A stretch of DNA of 11,917 nt from DASTHG01 sp041498155 (GCA_041498155.1 JBGQHV010000100.1:1-11917); one strand, 5' to 3'. Positions 1 through 6,540 are shown, counted from the first letter of the stretch. The notes: generated by a model not told the origin, from the sequence alone. Numbers and translations are program-made.

Positions 1-250
1 AGGCATCGAGCTCGCGATCGGCGACACCGGCACCGGCATCCCCGCCGAGCACCTGCCTCGGATCTTCGAGCGCTTCTATCGCGTGGACCCGAGCCGTTCC
101 CGCGAACAGGGGGGAACAGGGCTCGGGCTGGCCATCGTCAAGCACCTCGTGGAGGCGCACGGCGGCCGGGTGGTCGCCGAGAGCGTGCTCATGCGCGGCA
201 CCACGGTTCGGCTGACGTTTCCGGGGAATCCAGCCGTTACCGAGCCGTAG
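1..250 (+). CDS. phoR: Sensor histidine kinase, C-terminal end (PhoR-like), partial
   Basis: This is the 3' end of a histidine kinase whose start lies outside the window; the frame begins at base 2 and stops at TAG 248-250, leaving 82 residues. They carry the late part of the HATPase_c ATP-binding domain: a G1 box (DTGTGIP), an F box (RIFERFYRVD) and a G2 box (GGTGLGLAIVK), followed by the usual closing strands. Such kinases autophosphorylate on a His in the missing DHp domain and pass phosphate to a response regulator. The PhoR assignment rests on the downstream pst-phoU genes and the RFYRVD/GLGLAIVKH style; the visible domain alone is common to many kinases. The last codons (from base 236) overlap an 11-bp-phased repeat array that may be the promoter box of the next operon. 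Confidence 0.82.
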   Translation, partial: GIELAIGDTGTGIPAEHLPRIFERFYRVDPSRSREQGGTGLGLAIVKHLVEAHGGRVVAESVLMRGTTVRLTFPGNPAVTEP

Positions 251-275
251 CCCTCCCGTCACACTCGCTTGACAC
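234..275 (+). promoter_or_regulatory. Candidate Pho box array upstream of the glycosyltransferase operon
   Basis: Four pentamer cores sit at exact 11-bp intervals: GTTAC at 236, GTAGC at 247 (degenerate), GTCAC at 258 and TTGAC at 269. E. coli PhoB boxes are also direct repeats of about 11 bp, and related cores recur upstream of the porin and pstC here. A -10-like TGCTAT at 286-291 begins 17 nt after the last core begins, similar to the spacing at the E. coli pstS promoter. The first unit lies inside the end of the kinase gene. The phasing is seen directly; regulator binding is inference, and the second unit is weak. Confidence 0.45.
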
Positions 276-277
276 CC

Positions 278-298
278 CACGCCGATGCTATCGGCGTG
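278..298 (+). other. Perfect hairpin covering the proposed glycosyltransferase start
   Basis: Nine-base arms (CACGCCGAT at 278-286 and ATCGGCGTG at 290-298) flank a 3-nt loop. The right arm ends in the proposed GTG start codon (296-298). No T-run follows, so it is not a classic terminator. It could be an operator palindrome or, if transcription starts upstream, an RNA hairpin limiting initiation. Confidence 0.5.
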
Positions 299-1534
299 AG
301 AATCGCACTCGTCACCGACACCTACCTGCCCCAGATCAACGGGGTCACGACCGTTGTCCGGCGGATCGCGGACACGGCGCGCGCCGCGGGACACGCGGTC
401 GCCGTCGTGGCGCCGCGCTACCCGCACGGTTCGGACGGCGACGGCGGAGGGGGACCGGAGCTGCGCGTCCCGTCGCTGCCATTCCCGCCGTACCCGAGCA
501 TCCGCCTGAGCTTCCCCTTCCGCCGTCACGTCGCGCACTTCCTCGATCGCTTCGCGCCCGACCTGGTCCATGCCGCGACCGAGGGCCCGCTGGGCGTCCT
601 CGGCCGCGGCTACGCCATGGACCGCGGCCTGCCGCTGGTGACGTCGTTCCACACCGACTTCCCGCAGTACGCGCGCGACTACGGCCTCAGCGTCCTGGCG
701 CCGCTCGTCTGGCGCTGGCTGCAACACTTCCACCGGCCGGCCCGCATGATCCAGACGCCGGGCATCGCCGTACGCGACGAGCTGGTGCGCCGCGGGCTGC
801 GGAACACCGTCGTCTGGGGACGCGGAGTCGATACCCGGCACTTCCGGCCCGAGCGGCGGCACGCCGGGTGGCGCCGCTGGATGGCGGGGGCCGACGATAC
901 CGTCATCGTGCTGCACGTCGGTCGCCTCGCCCCGGAGAAGAACCTGCGGGTGCTGGTGGACGCGTGGAACCGCGCCCACCGCTGCCTCGGGCCCCGGGCG
1001 ACGTTCGTTATCGCGGGGGAAGGACCGGAAGCACACTACGTCGCCACCCGCGCGCCCTTCGCCCGACAGCTCGGGTTTCTGGATCGCGACACCCTCGCCG
1101 ACCTGTACGCTTCGGCCGACCTGTGCGTGTTGCCGTCCCGCACCGAGACCTGCGGGCTTGTCGCCCTCGAAGCGATGGCCGCCGGGCTCCCGGTGATCGC
1201 CGCTGACGCTGGCGGCCTCGCCGAGAGTGTCCGCCACGAGGAAAACGGGCTGCTGGTCCGGCCCGACGACGCACGCGGGTTCAGTCACGCCATCGTGGCC
1301 CTGGCGCTCGACGCCGGGCGGCGGCGCACCCTGGCGGCCGGCGCCCGGCGCACCGCCGAGCGCCGCGATCTCCGCAGCGAGGACCAGGAGCTGCTGCGCC
1401 AGTACGCCGCTCTGGTCCCCAGTCGGAACACACCACCGTCCAGTCCGCTCCGCCCCACAGTGCAGAGCCTGGCGCTGGAACCGTTGCCGCAAGCCGTTTC
1501 CCTCACACCGGAAGGAGTACTGCATCGATGCTGA
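296..1534 (+). CDS. GT4-family glycosyltransferase (lipid or mannosyl type), Pho-linked
   Basis: A retaining GT-B glycosyltransferase of the GT4 family, 412 residues from GTG 296. The N-terminal Rossmann half opens with RIALVTDTYLPQINGV and carries SFHTDFPQY, typical of the MgtA/SqdX-like mannosyl and sulfoquinovosyl transferases. The C-terminal donor-binding half has HVGRLAPEKN (R210, K215) and the E-x7-E motif (E284, E292) followed by GLPVIAADAGG. No signal peptide is visible; a cytosolic or membrane-peripheral enzyme using a nucleotide sugar is expected. GTG 296 is preferred over the in-frame TTG 269 because it gives the normal family N-terminus and because TTG 269 falls inside a phased repeat array. 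No Shine-Dalgarno precedes it. It overlaps the next small gene by 7 nt, heading a four-gene operon with two phosphohydrolases. Acceptor and sugar cannot be read from sequence; a diacylglycerol glycolipid acceptor is my inference from the neighbours. Confidence 0.85.
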   Translation: MRIALVTDTYLPQINGVTTVVRRIADTARAAGHAVAVVAPRYPHGSDGDGGGGPELRVPSLPFPPYPSIRLSFPFRRHVAHFLDRFAPDLVHAATEGPLGVLGRGYAMDRGLPLVTSFHTDFPQYARDYGLSVLAPLVWRWLQHFHRPARMIQTPGIAVRDELVRRGLRNTVVWGRGVDTRHFRPERRHAGWRRWMAGADDTVIVLHVGRLAPEKNLRVLVDAWNRAHRCLGPRATFVIAGEGPEAHYVATRAPFARQLGFLDRDTLADLYASADLCVLPSRTETCGLVALEAMAAGLPVIAADAGGLAESVRHEENGLLVRPDDARGFSHAIVALALDAGRRRTLAAGARRTAERRDLRSEDQELLRQYAALVPSRNTPPSSPLRPTVQSLALEPLPQAVSLTPEGVLHRC

Positions 1535-1659
1535 TCCTGTTGTCGCTCATCGCGTATCTCGTACTGGGGCTGCCGTTTGTCGCCTGGTTGGGCCACCGCC
1601 TGGCGCGCTCGCACCGGGATCACGCCGGGGCTAGCGAAACGGAGGTCGTCGCCGGATGA
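1528..1659 (+). CDS. Small single-pass membrane protein, 43 aa
   Basis: A 43-residue ORF begins MLILLSLIAYLVLGLPFVAW, one hydrophobic segment at residues 2-20, followed by a basic patch (HRLARSHR) and a short polar tail (ASETEVVAG). A good ribosome-binding site (AGGAG, ending at 1517) lies 10 nt before the ATG. The ATG overlaps the end of the glycosyltransferase (stop at 1532-1534), and the stop overlaps the start of the hydrolase (ATGA at 1656-1659), so it fits the operon's coupled architecture. By the positive-inside rule the C-terminal tail should face the cytoplasm. No family is recognised. A role as membrane anchor or partner for the soluble flanking enzymes is speculation. Confidence 0.62.
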   Translation: MLILLSLIAYLVLGLPFVAWLGHRLARSHRDHAGASETEVVAG

Positions 1660-2489
1660 CGGCCCGTCGCTTGATCCTCGCCCTCACCGATGGACTCCGG
1701 CCCGAGGCGATCACGCCCACGACCATGCCATCGCTGCATGGCCTGTCACGAGCCTTCACGGTCGCCGCGGAGGCTCGCACCGTCCGCCCCAGCGCGACCG
1801 TAGCGGCGCTCGCCTCTCTCGCCACGGGCGTCGCGCCGGATTCGCACCGGCTGGTGCAACCCGGGCTCGGCTTTCTGCCCCGCGTCTCGCGGCTTCGCCC
1901 GGTGGCGCGGGAGCTGGCGCGCCACAGCGTCGCGACGGACGTCGTGACCGCCGAGCTCCCGGCGGCGGCGCTGCCGGTCGCCTGGGCCCTCGCATCCGCA
2001 GCCGGGGTACGCCGGCTGCTGCCCGCGGGACGGCGCGCGCGTGACACGGCCGCCGCGGCCGACTGGCTCGTGAGCGAGCCGGGCACCGGATTGGTGTTCG
2101 TCTACCTCCCCGACTGCGACGAAGCGGGCCATGCGCACGGGTGGATGTCCGCCCCCTATCTGGAGGCCGCGGCCGAGGTGGACGCGGCCATCGGGCGCCT
2201 GTCGGCGAACCTCGACGACGCACTGCTGGTGGTCGTCGCCGACCACGGCGGCGGCGGCGTCATCGCGACGGAGCATCACCACCCCCACCCCGTGAACGAG
2301 CGGATCCCGCTGGTGCTCGCGGGCCCCGGCGTCGCACGCGAGCACCGGTTGGAAGCCCCGGTCTCGCTGCTCGACGTGTCAGCCACCGTGCTCTGGTGGT
2401 TCGGCGTTCCGGTGCCTGACGTCTACGAAGGGCGCCCGCTGCTCGAGGCGTTCGCGCCGGTGCTCACGCTCGAGACGGCGGCACGGTGA
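1656..2489 (+). CDS. Alkaline-phosphatase-superfamily hydrolase (nucleotide pyrophosphatase/phosphodiesterase-like)
   Basis: A 277-residue protein with the scattered metal and nucleophile motifs of the alkaline phosphatase superfamily, type I phosphodiesterase/nucleotide pyrophosphatase branch. D12 lies in the first strand (LALTDG). T48 in SATVAALASLATG aligns with the NPP nucleophile threonine. D155 and H159 (PDCDEAGHAHG) and D196-H197 (ADHGGGG) are expected zinc ligands, and H211 may be the last one. The protein is shorter than typical NPP enzymes of about 400 residues and has no signal peptide, so it is probably cytosolic, unlike secreted phosphatases. ATG 1656 overlaps the previous stop by 4 nt, and the end overlaps the PAP2 gene by 4 nt. 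Substrate is unknown. A phosphodiester such as a phospholipid head group is plausible given the neighbours, but phosphoglycerate mutase-like or other phosphatase activity is not excluded. Confidence 0.78.
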   Translation: MTARRLILALTDGLRPEAITPTTMPSLHGLSRAFTVAAEARTVRPSATVAALASLATGVAPDSHRLVQPGLGFLPRVSRLRPVARELARHSVATDVVTAELPAAALPVAWALASAAGVRRLLPAGRRARDTAAAADWLVSEPGTGLVFVYLPDCDEAGHAHGWMSAPYLEAAAEVDAAIGRLSANLDDALLVVVADHGGGGVIATEHHHPHPVNERIPLVLAGPGVAREHRLEAPVSLLDVSATVLWWFGVPVPDVYEGRPLLEAFAPVLTLETAAR

Positions 2490-2911
2490 TCCGTCGACTC
2501 ACCCACCTCGGCGACGCGTGGGTGACGATCGCGGCCGCCCTGATCGTCGCCGCGCTCGGCGAGCCTCGGCTCGGCATGGACATGCTCGTGGCCAACGCCC
2601 TCTCGCACATCCCCGTGCAGATCCTCAAGCGCCTCGTCGCGCGACCCCGGCCGAGCGACGCCTTCGGCCGGCCGCTCGCCCTCGTCCCGCTGCCCGATCC
2701 CTTCTCGTTCCCCTCGGGGCACGCGGCCGCCGCGACGGCGATCGCGGCCACGGCGGCCGTCGCCCATCCCTGGATCGCGCCGGTGGCCTTGCCACTCGCC
2801 GGACTCGTGAGCTACTCGCGCGTGGCGCTCCGCGTGCACCATCCCGGGGATGTGGTGGCCGGTATCGCCCTGGGGTTGGGCGGCGCCCTGGCGGCCACCG
2901 CGCTGCTCTAG
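2486..2911 (+). CDS. PAP2-family membrane phosphatase, short
   Basis: All three signatures of the PAP2 (type 2 phosphatidic acid phosphatase) family are present: K-x6-RP (K48 to R55-P56), PSGH (76-79) and SR-x5-H-x3-D (S111, R112, H118, D122). H79 is the expected acid/base residue and H118 the nucleophile. These integral membrane enzymes remove phosphate from phosphatidate, undecaprenyl diphosphate or related lipids. At 141 residues it is shorter than usual, with a reduced N-terminal membrane region, though the catalytic core is complete. The GTG start at 2486 overlaps the previous stop (GTGA), implying coupling. In this operon, conversion of phosphatidate to diacylglycerol for the glycosyltransferase is an attractive role, but undecaprenyl-PP recycling fits the family equally well. 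Confidence 0.87.
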   Translation: MIRRLTHLGDAWVTIAAALIVAALGEPRLGMDMLVANALSHIPVQILKRLVARPRPSDAFGRPLALVPLPDPFSFPSGHAAAATAIAATAAVAHPWIAPVALPLAGLVSYSRVALRVHHPGDVVAGIALGLGGALAATALL

Positions 2912-3075
2912 CCGCCACGTTACGCGTTCTAGTCACGGATGCTGTCGATCCCGTGACACGGCTGCAGGACATTCGGCGTCGGACAAGCACTCATCCCCCA
3001 GTCGCGCACGGGCGTCCTCGCTCGTGCCTCGTGTGCCCGCCAACGCATGTGCACGGTCGTTGGTTGGGTGCCTGG

Positions 3076-3101
3076 TAGCGGAGGCCCGCATGGCTCCGCT
3101 A
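3076..3101 (+). terminator. Possible terminator hairpin after the glycosyltransferase operon
   Basis: Eight-base arms TAGCGGAG (3076-3083) and CTCCGCTA (3094-3101) flank a 10-nt loop. The following bases (TCTGTCCTTCC) are pyrimidine-rich but not a proper T-run, so factor-independent termination would be weak. It lies 165 bp after the PAP2 stop and just before the porin's regulatory repeats. Confidence 0.35.
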
Positions 3102-3120
3102 TCTGTCCTTCCGCCCCCCA

Positions 3121-3166
3121 CCGTTACCGAAATGTGACAATCGCCCACTGTTACGGGATCGTGACC
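3121..3166 (+). promoter_or_regulatory. Two candidate Pho boxes upstream of the porin-pstS operon
   Basis: The pattern GTTAC-N6-GTGAC occurs twice: 3123 with 3134, and 3150 with 3161. Core starts are 11 bp apart within each pair and 16 bp apart between pairs. The flanks agree with the array before pstC, giving a shared C-Y-GTTAC-N5-Y-GTGAC pattern. The 11-bp direct-repeat layout and position before phosphate-uptake genes match known PhoB boxes. I could not place a convincing -10 element downstream. Confidence 0.6.
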
Positions 3167-3283
3167 CACGCGACAGGCCGTCGTGATGGCGCGGCCCGAC
3201 CTTGCCCTTGCCCAAAGAAAGGGCCGTTCGGGCGGCGTGGACGCCCGCAGTACAACCCAAACTTGGAAGTGAGGGGTTCAACC

Positions 3284-4312
3284 GTGCACCGCTCCATGTC
3301 CACCGGCCTTCGAGGCCTCGCAATCGCGAGCGCGCTGATGCTCCCGAGTGCGGCGAACGCTCAACAGACCCAAGTCATCGTCAGTGGGGTCGGCTACCTG
3401 CAGTACGTCTACCAGCTGAAGGACACCGCCAATCACGTCAACAACTTCGACGTGACCCGGGCATACGTAAACCTGATCGGCAAGTTCGCCGGCGGCGTCG
3501 GCGCCCGCGTCACACTGGACGTCAACCGCCCGGCCGGCGATAACTCGATCCGCTACCGGCTGAAGTATGCGTTTGCGACCTACCAGCCCACCGGCAGCGC
3601 CCTCACCTACAAGATCGGCATGATCCACACGCCGCTCCTCGACTGGGAAGAGGCGCTGTGGGACTACCGCATGCAGGGACAGATGGCGATGGAGCGCGGT
3701 GGCTACGTCACCTCTTCGGACATCGGGTTCGGGATCGACGGCAAGTGGGGCCCGGACAATGTCAACGCGCAGCTGACATTCGTGAACGGCGAAGGGTACA
3801 GCGGCGGGCCTGGCGACCAGCGCAAGGACATCCTGGCGCGCGTCTCCGCGCGCGTCATGATGACCAACGATTCCAGCCGCGTCGGCGGCCTGCGGTTGAC
3901 GGCATACGCCGGCTACGGCAAGCCGACTTCGGGCGGCCAGCGCAACCGGTTCCTCGGCATCGTCTCCTATCGCTCGAAGCAGATCACCTTGGCGGCCGAG
4001 TTCGCCTCGACCAAGGACAGCGTCACGGCGACCCCGACCCCCTCGACGACGGGCCGGGTGATTTCCGCGTTCGGCGTGTTCCACATCCCGAACTCCAAGG
4101 CGGCGGTCATCGCGCGCGTGGACATCACCGATCCCAATACCAGCGCCGCGGGCAACAAGCAGACGCGGTTCATCGGCGGCGTGTCCTACCAGCTGAGCCC
4201 GAATCTGCGGCTCCTGGCCGACATCGATCACGTGAATTTCGAAGGCACCCCGACGCCCGCGCAGGAAGCGGTGCGCTCGCAGGCGCTGTTCCAGACCCAG
4301 ATCACCTTCTGA
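3284..4312 (+). CDS. Outer-membrane porin, phosphate-selective (OprO/P-like)
   Basis: A 342-residue secreted beta-barrel protein. GTG 3284 is chosen because GAGGGG (3271-3276) sits 7 nt upstream; a long upstream extension would translate the regulatory repeats, and ATG 3296 is too far from the site. The signal peptide is RLAIASALMLPSAANA-like, with cleavage expected after ANA and before QQTQ. The mature part is rich in alternating aromatic/polar strands with Gly/Asp turns (for example KIGMIHTPLLDWEEALWDYR) and ends in a Phe-terminated strand (TQITF), the usual outer-membrane assembly signal. Porin O/P family members form anion or phosphate channels. The gene lies 15-18 nt before pstS and behind Pho-box-like repeats, which supports phosphate as substrate. 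Specificity-determining Lys/Arg ladder residues cannot be assigned without a structure-based alignment, so a general porin remains possible. Confidence 0.8.
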   Translation: MHRSMSTGLRGLAIASALMLPSAANAQQTQVIVSGVGYLQYVYQLKDTANHVNNFDVTRAYVNLIGKFAGGVGARVTLDVNRPAGDNSIRYRLKYAFATYQPTGSALTYKIGMIHTPLLDWEEALWDYRMQGQMAMERGGYVTSSDIGFGIDGKWGPDNVNAQLTFVNGEGYSGGPGDQRKDILARVSARVMMTNDSSRVGGLRLTAYAGYGKPTSGGQRNRFLGIVSYRSKQITLAAEFASTKDSVTATPTPSTTGRVISAFGVFHIPNSKAAVIARVDITDPNTSAAGNKQTRFIGGVSYQLSPNLRLLADIDHVNFEGTPTPAQEAVRSQALFQTQITF

Positions 4313-4330
4313 CCCGAACGAGAGGCAATG

Positions 4331-5392
4331 ATGAAGCGTAGTGCACTACTCGGCGTGGCGGCGGCGCTCGGACTGAGCGCCGCCCCGGCCGCCGCCCAGG
4401 TGAAGCTGACGGGCGCCGGCGCGACGTTCCCGAACGTCATCTATCAGAACTGGATGCTGACCTACAACCAGGCCAACCCCGGCGTGCAGTTGAACTACCA
4501 GTCGATTGGCTCCGGCGGCGGCATCCGACAGTTCTCCGACAAGACCGTCGATTTCGGCGGCAGCGACGCCCCAATGTCGGACTCGGCGATCGCCGCTATC
4601 CAGGGCAACGTGCTCCACATCCCCACCGTCCTGGGCGCCGTCGTGATCACCTACAACATCCCGGGGGTCACCCAGCAGCTCAAGTTCACCCCGGCGTTGA
4701 TTGCCGACATCTTCCTCGGCAAGCTCACCAAGTGGAACGATGCGCGCATCACGGCCCTGAATCCGGGGCTCGGGATTCCCAGCATGGACATTCTGGTGGT
4801 GCACCGGTCCGATGGCTCGGGCACGTCCTACATCTTCACCGACTACCTCTCCAAGGTCAGCCCGGATTGGCAGGGCAAGGTCGGGAAGGGTACGTCGGTC
4901 AACTGGCCGGTCGGTCTGGGCGGACGCGGCAACGAAGGTGTCGCGGCCACGGTGAATCAGACGCCGGGCGCGATCGGCTATGTCGAGCTCGCCTACGCGC
5001 GGTCGAACCACCTGCCCTACGGTCAGCTGCAGAACAAGTCCGGGAATTTCATCAACCCGACGCTCGAGGCGACCACTGCGGCGCTGGCGGCGTCCATGGC
5101 GGCGATGGGGCCGAGCACGGACTTCCGGGTGTCGATCACCGATCCCGCCGCCCCCGATGCCTATCCGATCGCCAGCATGACCTACCTGCTGCTCCGCAAA
5201 GAGTACGACGACCCGGCGAAAGCCGGCGCACTGGTCAAGTACGTGTGGTGGGCGGAAACCGACGGACAGGCCAAGGCCGCCCCGCTCGGATACGCCCCGC
5301 TCCCCGCCGCGCTGCGTCCGTGGATCGCCGACCGGTTGGCGTCGATCACGGCCGGTGGCCAGAAGGTCTGGACGTCAACGGCAGCTCGTTAA
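4331..5392 (+). CDS. pstS: Phosphate ABC transporter periplasmic binding protein PstS
   Basis: PstS binds periplasmic phosphate and delivers it to PstC/PstA. The signal peptide (MKRSALLGVAAALGLSAAPAAAQ) ends in an AxA-type cleavage site. The mature protein begins with the family hallmark GAGATFP. Phosphate-site segments follow: SIGSGGGIRQF, FGGSDAPMS and VHRSDGSGTSY, whose Ser, Asp, Arg and Thr/Ser residues make the hydrogen bonds to phosphate. Length (353 residues) is normal. There is no lipobox Cys, so it should be soluble in the periplasm. Two ATGs are adjacent (4328 and 4331); the second lies 5 nt after GAGAGG (4320-4325), a better spacing than 2 nt. It is cotranscribed with the porin and followed by a strong terminator. 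Confidence 0.96.
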   Translation: MKRSALLGVAAALGLSAAPAAAQVKLTGAGATFPNVIYQNWMLTYNQANPGVQLNYQSIGSGGGIRQFSDKTVDFGGSDAPMSDSAIAAIQGNVLHIPTVLGAVVITYNIPGVTQQLKFTPALIADIFLGKLTKWNDARITALNPGLGIPSMDILVVHRSDGSGTSYIFTDYLSKVSPDWQGKVGKGTSVNWPVGLGGRGNEGVAATVNQTPGAIGYVELAYARSNHLPYGQLQNKSGNFINPTLEATTAALAASMAAMGPSTDFRVSITDPAAPDAYPIASMTYLLLRKEYDDPAKAGALVKYVWWAETDGQAKAAPLGYAPLPAALRPWIADRLASITAGGQKVWTSTAAR

Positions 5393-5419
5393 CCCCTCCG
5401 TAACGACTGCCGGCTTCAC

Positions 5420-5453
5420 CCCCGCAGGGCATACCCCTGCGGGGCTTTTTTTT
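5420..5453 (+). terminator. Intrinsic terminator after pstS
   Basis: A perfect 10-bp GC-rich stem (CCCCGCAGGG at 5420-5429 with CCCTGCGGGG at 5435-5444) and a 5-nt loop are followed by C and eight Ts (5446-5453). It lies 28 bp after the pstS stop. It should end most porin-pstS transcripts before pstC, leaving the permease genes to their own promoter. Confidence 0.93.
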
Positions 5454-5496
5454 GTGACCGTCGGTGACGCAACCGTTACACGTCTGTGACCGACCG
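5454..5496 (+). promoter_or_regulatory. Candidate Pho box array upstream of pstC
   Basis: Four cores follow the terminator's T-tract with no gap: GTGAC at 5454, GTGAC at 5464, GTTAC at 5475 and GTGAC at 5486, spaced 10, 11 and 11 bp. The last pair repeats the GTTAC-N6-GTGAC layout found twice before the porin. A possible -10 (TACCTT, 5512-5517) follows, though its distance from the last core (26 nt) is longer than in classic PhoB promoters. The repeat is directly visible; binding by a PhoB-type regulator is inferred. Confidence 0.62.
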
Positions 5497-5523
5497 CTGG
5501 CAGGCCAATCCTACCTTGCGCGG

Positions 5524-6540
5524 GTGATTCCCGAGACTGCCACCGCCCCCTCCCAGGTGAAGGCCGCCGTTCGCGCGTCGGCCGCGGAGCCACCCACCCT
5601 GGTGCGCCGGCATCGGCGCAACCTGGGCGACCCCGCGTATCGGGTCGTGCTGACGGGGCTGGCCGTGCTGCTGCCCCTCCTGTTGCTGGCCGTGGGGGCA
5701 CAGCTCGCCATCAGCGCCGCACCCGCTCTGAAGAAATTCGGGTTCGGCTTTCTGTTCACGACCACATGGGATCCCGTCGCGGAGGTATACGGCGCGGCCC
5801 CGATGATCTTCGGCACCATCGTCTCCTCGCTGCTCGCGCTGCTCATCGCTGTGCCGCTGGCTCTGGGCGTGGCGATCTTCCTCACCGAATTCGCGCCGCG
5901 CTGGCTGCGCCAGCCCGTTGGCTTCCTGGTGGAGCTGCTCGCCGCCGTCCCCAGCGTGGTGTACGGCCTGTGGGGCGTGTTCGTGCTCATCCCGCTGCTG
6001 CGCACCATCGCGGTGCCGCCACTGCGGGCGGTGCTGGGGTGGACGCCGTTCTTCAAGGGCGTCTTCTACGGCAACTCGATGCTCGCGGGCGGAGTGATCC
6101 TCGCGATCATGATCGTCCCGTATATCGCCGCCGTGTCGCGCGAGGTGCTGCAGGCGGTCCCCGCGACGCAGCGCGAAGCGGCCCTCGGGCTCGGAGCGAC
6201 CCGCTGGGAGGCTGTGTGGAGCGCGGTGCTGCCGTACGGACGGGCGGGGATCATCGGCGCCATCATGCTCGGGTTTGGTCGCGCCCTGGGGGAGACGATG
6301 GCCGTGACCCTGGTGATCGGCAATCGCCACGACCTCGGGGCGTCGCTGCTCGCGCCGGCCTACACCATGGCCGCCGCCATCGCCAACGAGTTCAGCGAGG
6401 CGACCACCCAGATGTACCTGTCCGCCTTGTTCGCGGTGGGCCTCGTCCTCTTCGTCATCACCATCACCATCAACGCGCTGGCCCGGCTGCTGGTGTGGCG
6501 CGTGGCGCGCGGCGCGGCCGTGGGGAGCAAGGCGCTGTGA
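5524..6540 (+). CDS. pstC: Phosphate ABC transporter permease PstC
   Basis: One of the two membrane subunits of the PstSCAB importer, 338 residues from GTG 5524. A polar, Arg-rich N-terminus (LVRRHRRN) precedes the first membrane helix (VVLTGLAVLLPLLLLAVGA). About six helices follow, with a large periplasmic loop after the first. The cytoplasmic EAA-type coupling loop that contacts PstB is clear (REAALGLGATRWEAVW, then GFGRALGETMAV). An in-frame GTG at 5464 would place the start inside the regulatory repeats and add a non-family leader, so 5524 is preferred. No Shine-Dalgarno precedes 5524, and a -10-like TACCTT ends 6 nt before it, so translation may be leaderless. The stop overlaps the pstA start (GTGA). 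It should share one transcript with pstA, both pstB genes and phoU. Confidence 0.93.
   Translation: MIPETATAPSQVKAAVRASAAEPPTLVRRHRRNLGDPAYRVVLTGLAVLLPLLLLAVGAQLAISAAPALKKFGFGFLFTTTWDPVAEVYGAAPMIFGTIVSSLLALLIAVPLALGVAIFLTEFAPRWLRQPVGFLVELLAAVPSVVYGLWGVFVLIPLLRTIAVPPLRAVLGWTPFFKGVFYGNSMLAGGVILAIMIVPYIAAVSREVLQAVPATQREAALGLGATRWEAVWSAVLPYGRAGIIGAIMLGFGRALGETMAVTLVIGNRHDLGASLLAPAYTMAAAIANEFSEATTQMYLSALFAVGLVLFVITITINALARLLVWRVARGAAVGSKAL

Larger units (their letters stand above)
2912..3283 (+). other. Intergenic region between PAP2 gene and porin
   Basis: This 372-bp gap contains no gene I would support. It holds a hairpin at 3076-3101, two Pho-box-like repeat pairs at 3121-3165, and two small hairpins in the presumed porin leader: a 6-bp stem GCCCTT/AAGGGC at 3204-3224 and a 5-bp stem GGGCG/CGCCC at 3230-3246. 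Loose GTTAC and GTCAC cores at 2919 and 2932 are spaced 13 bp and do not fit the 11-bp phase. Confidence 0.6.

Noticed and set aside
269..274. TTGACA as a sigma70 -35 box
   Set aside because: The only -10-like hexamer (TGCTAT, 286-291) is 11 bp away, too close for a -35/-10 pair; the hexamer fits better as the last phased repeat core.
2919..2957. GTTAC, GTCAC and GTGAC cores after the PAP2 gene as another Pho box
   Set aside because: Their spacing (13 and 21 bp) does not keep the 11-bp phase and they are far from the next gene.
5766..6536. Upstream extension of the pstA frame through pstC
   Set aside because: The extension is an Arg-rich out-of-frame reading of pstC; the PstA domain begins just after GTG 6537, which has its own ribosome-binding site.
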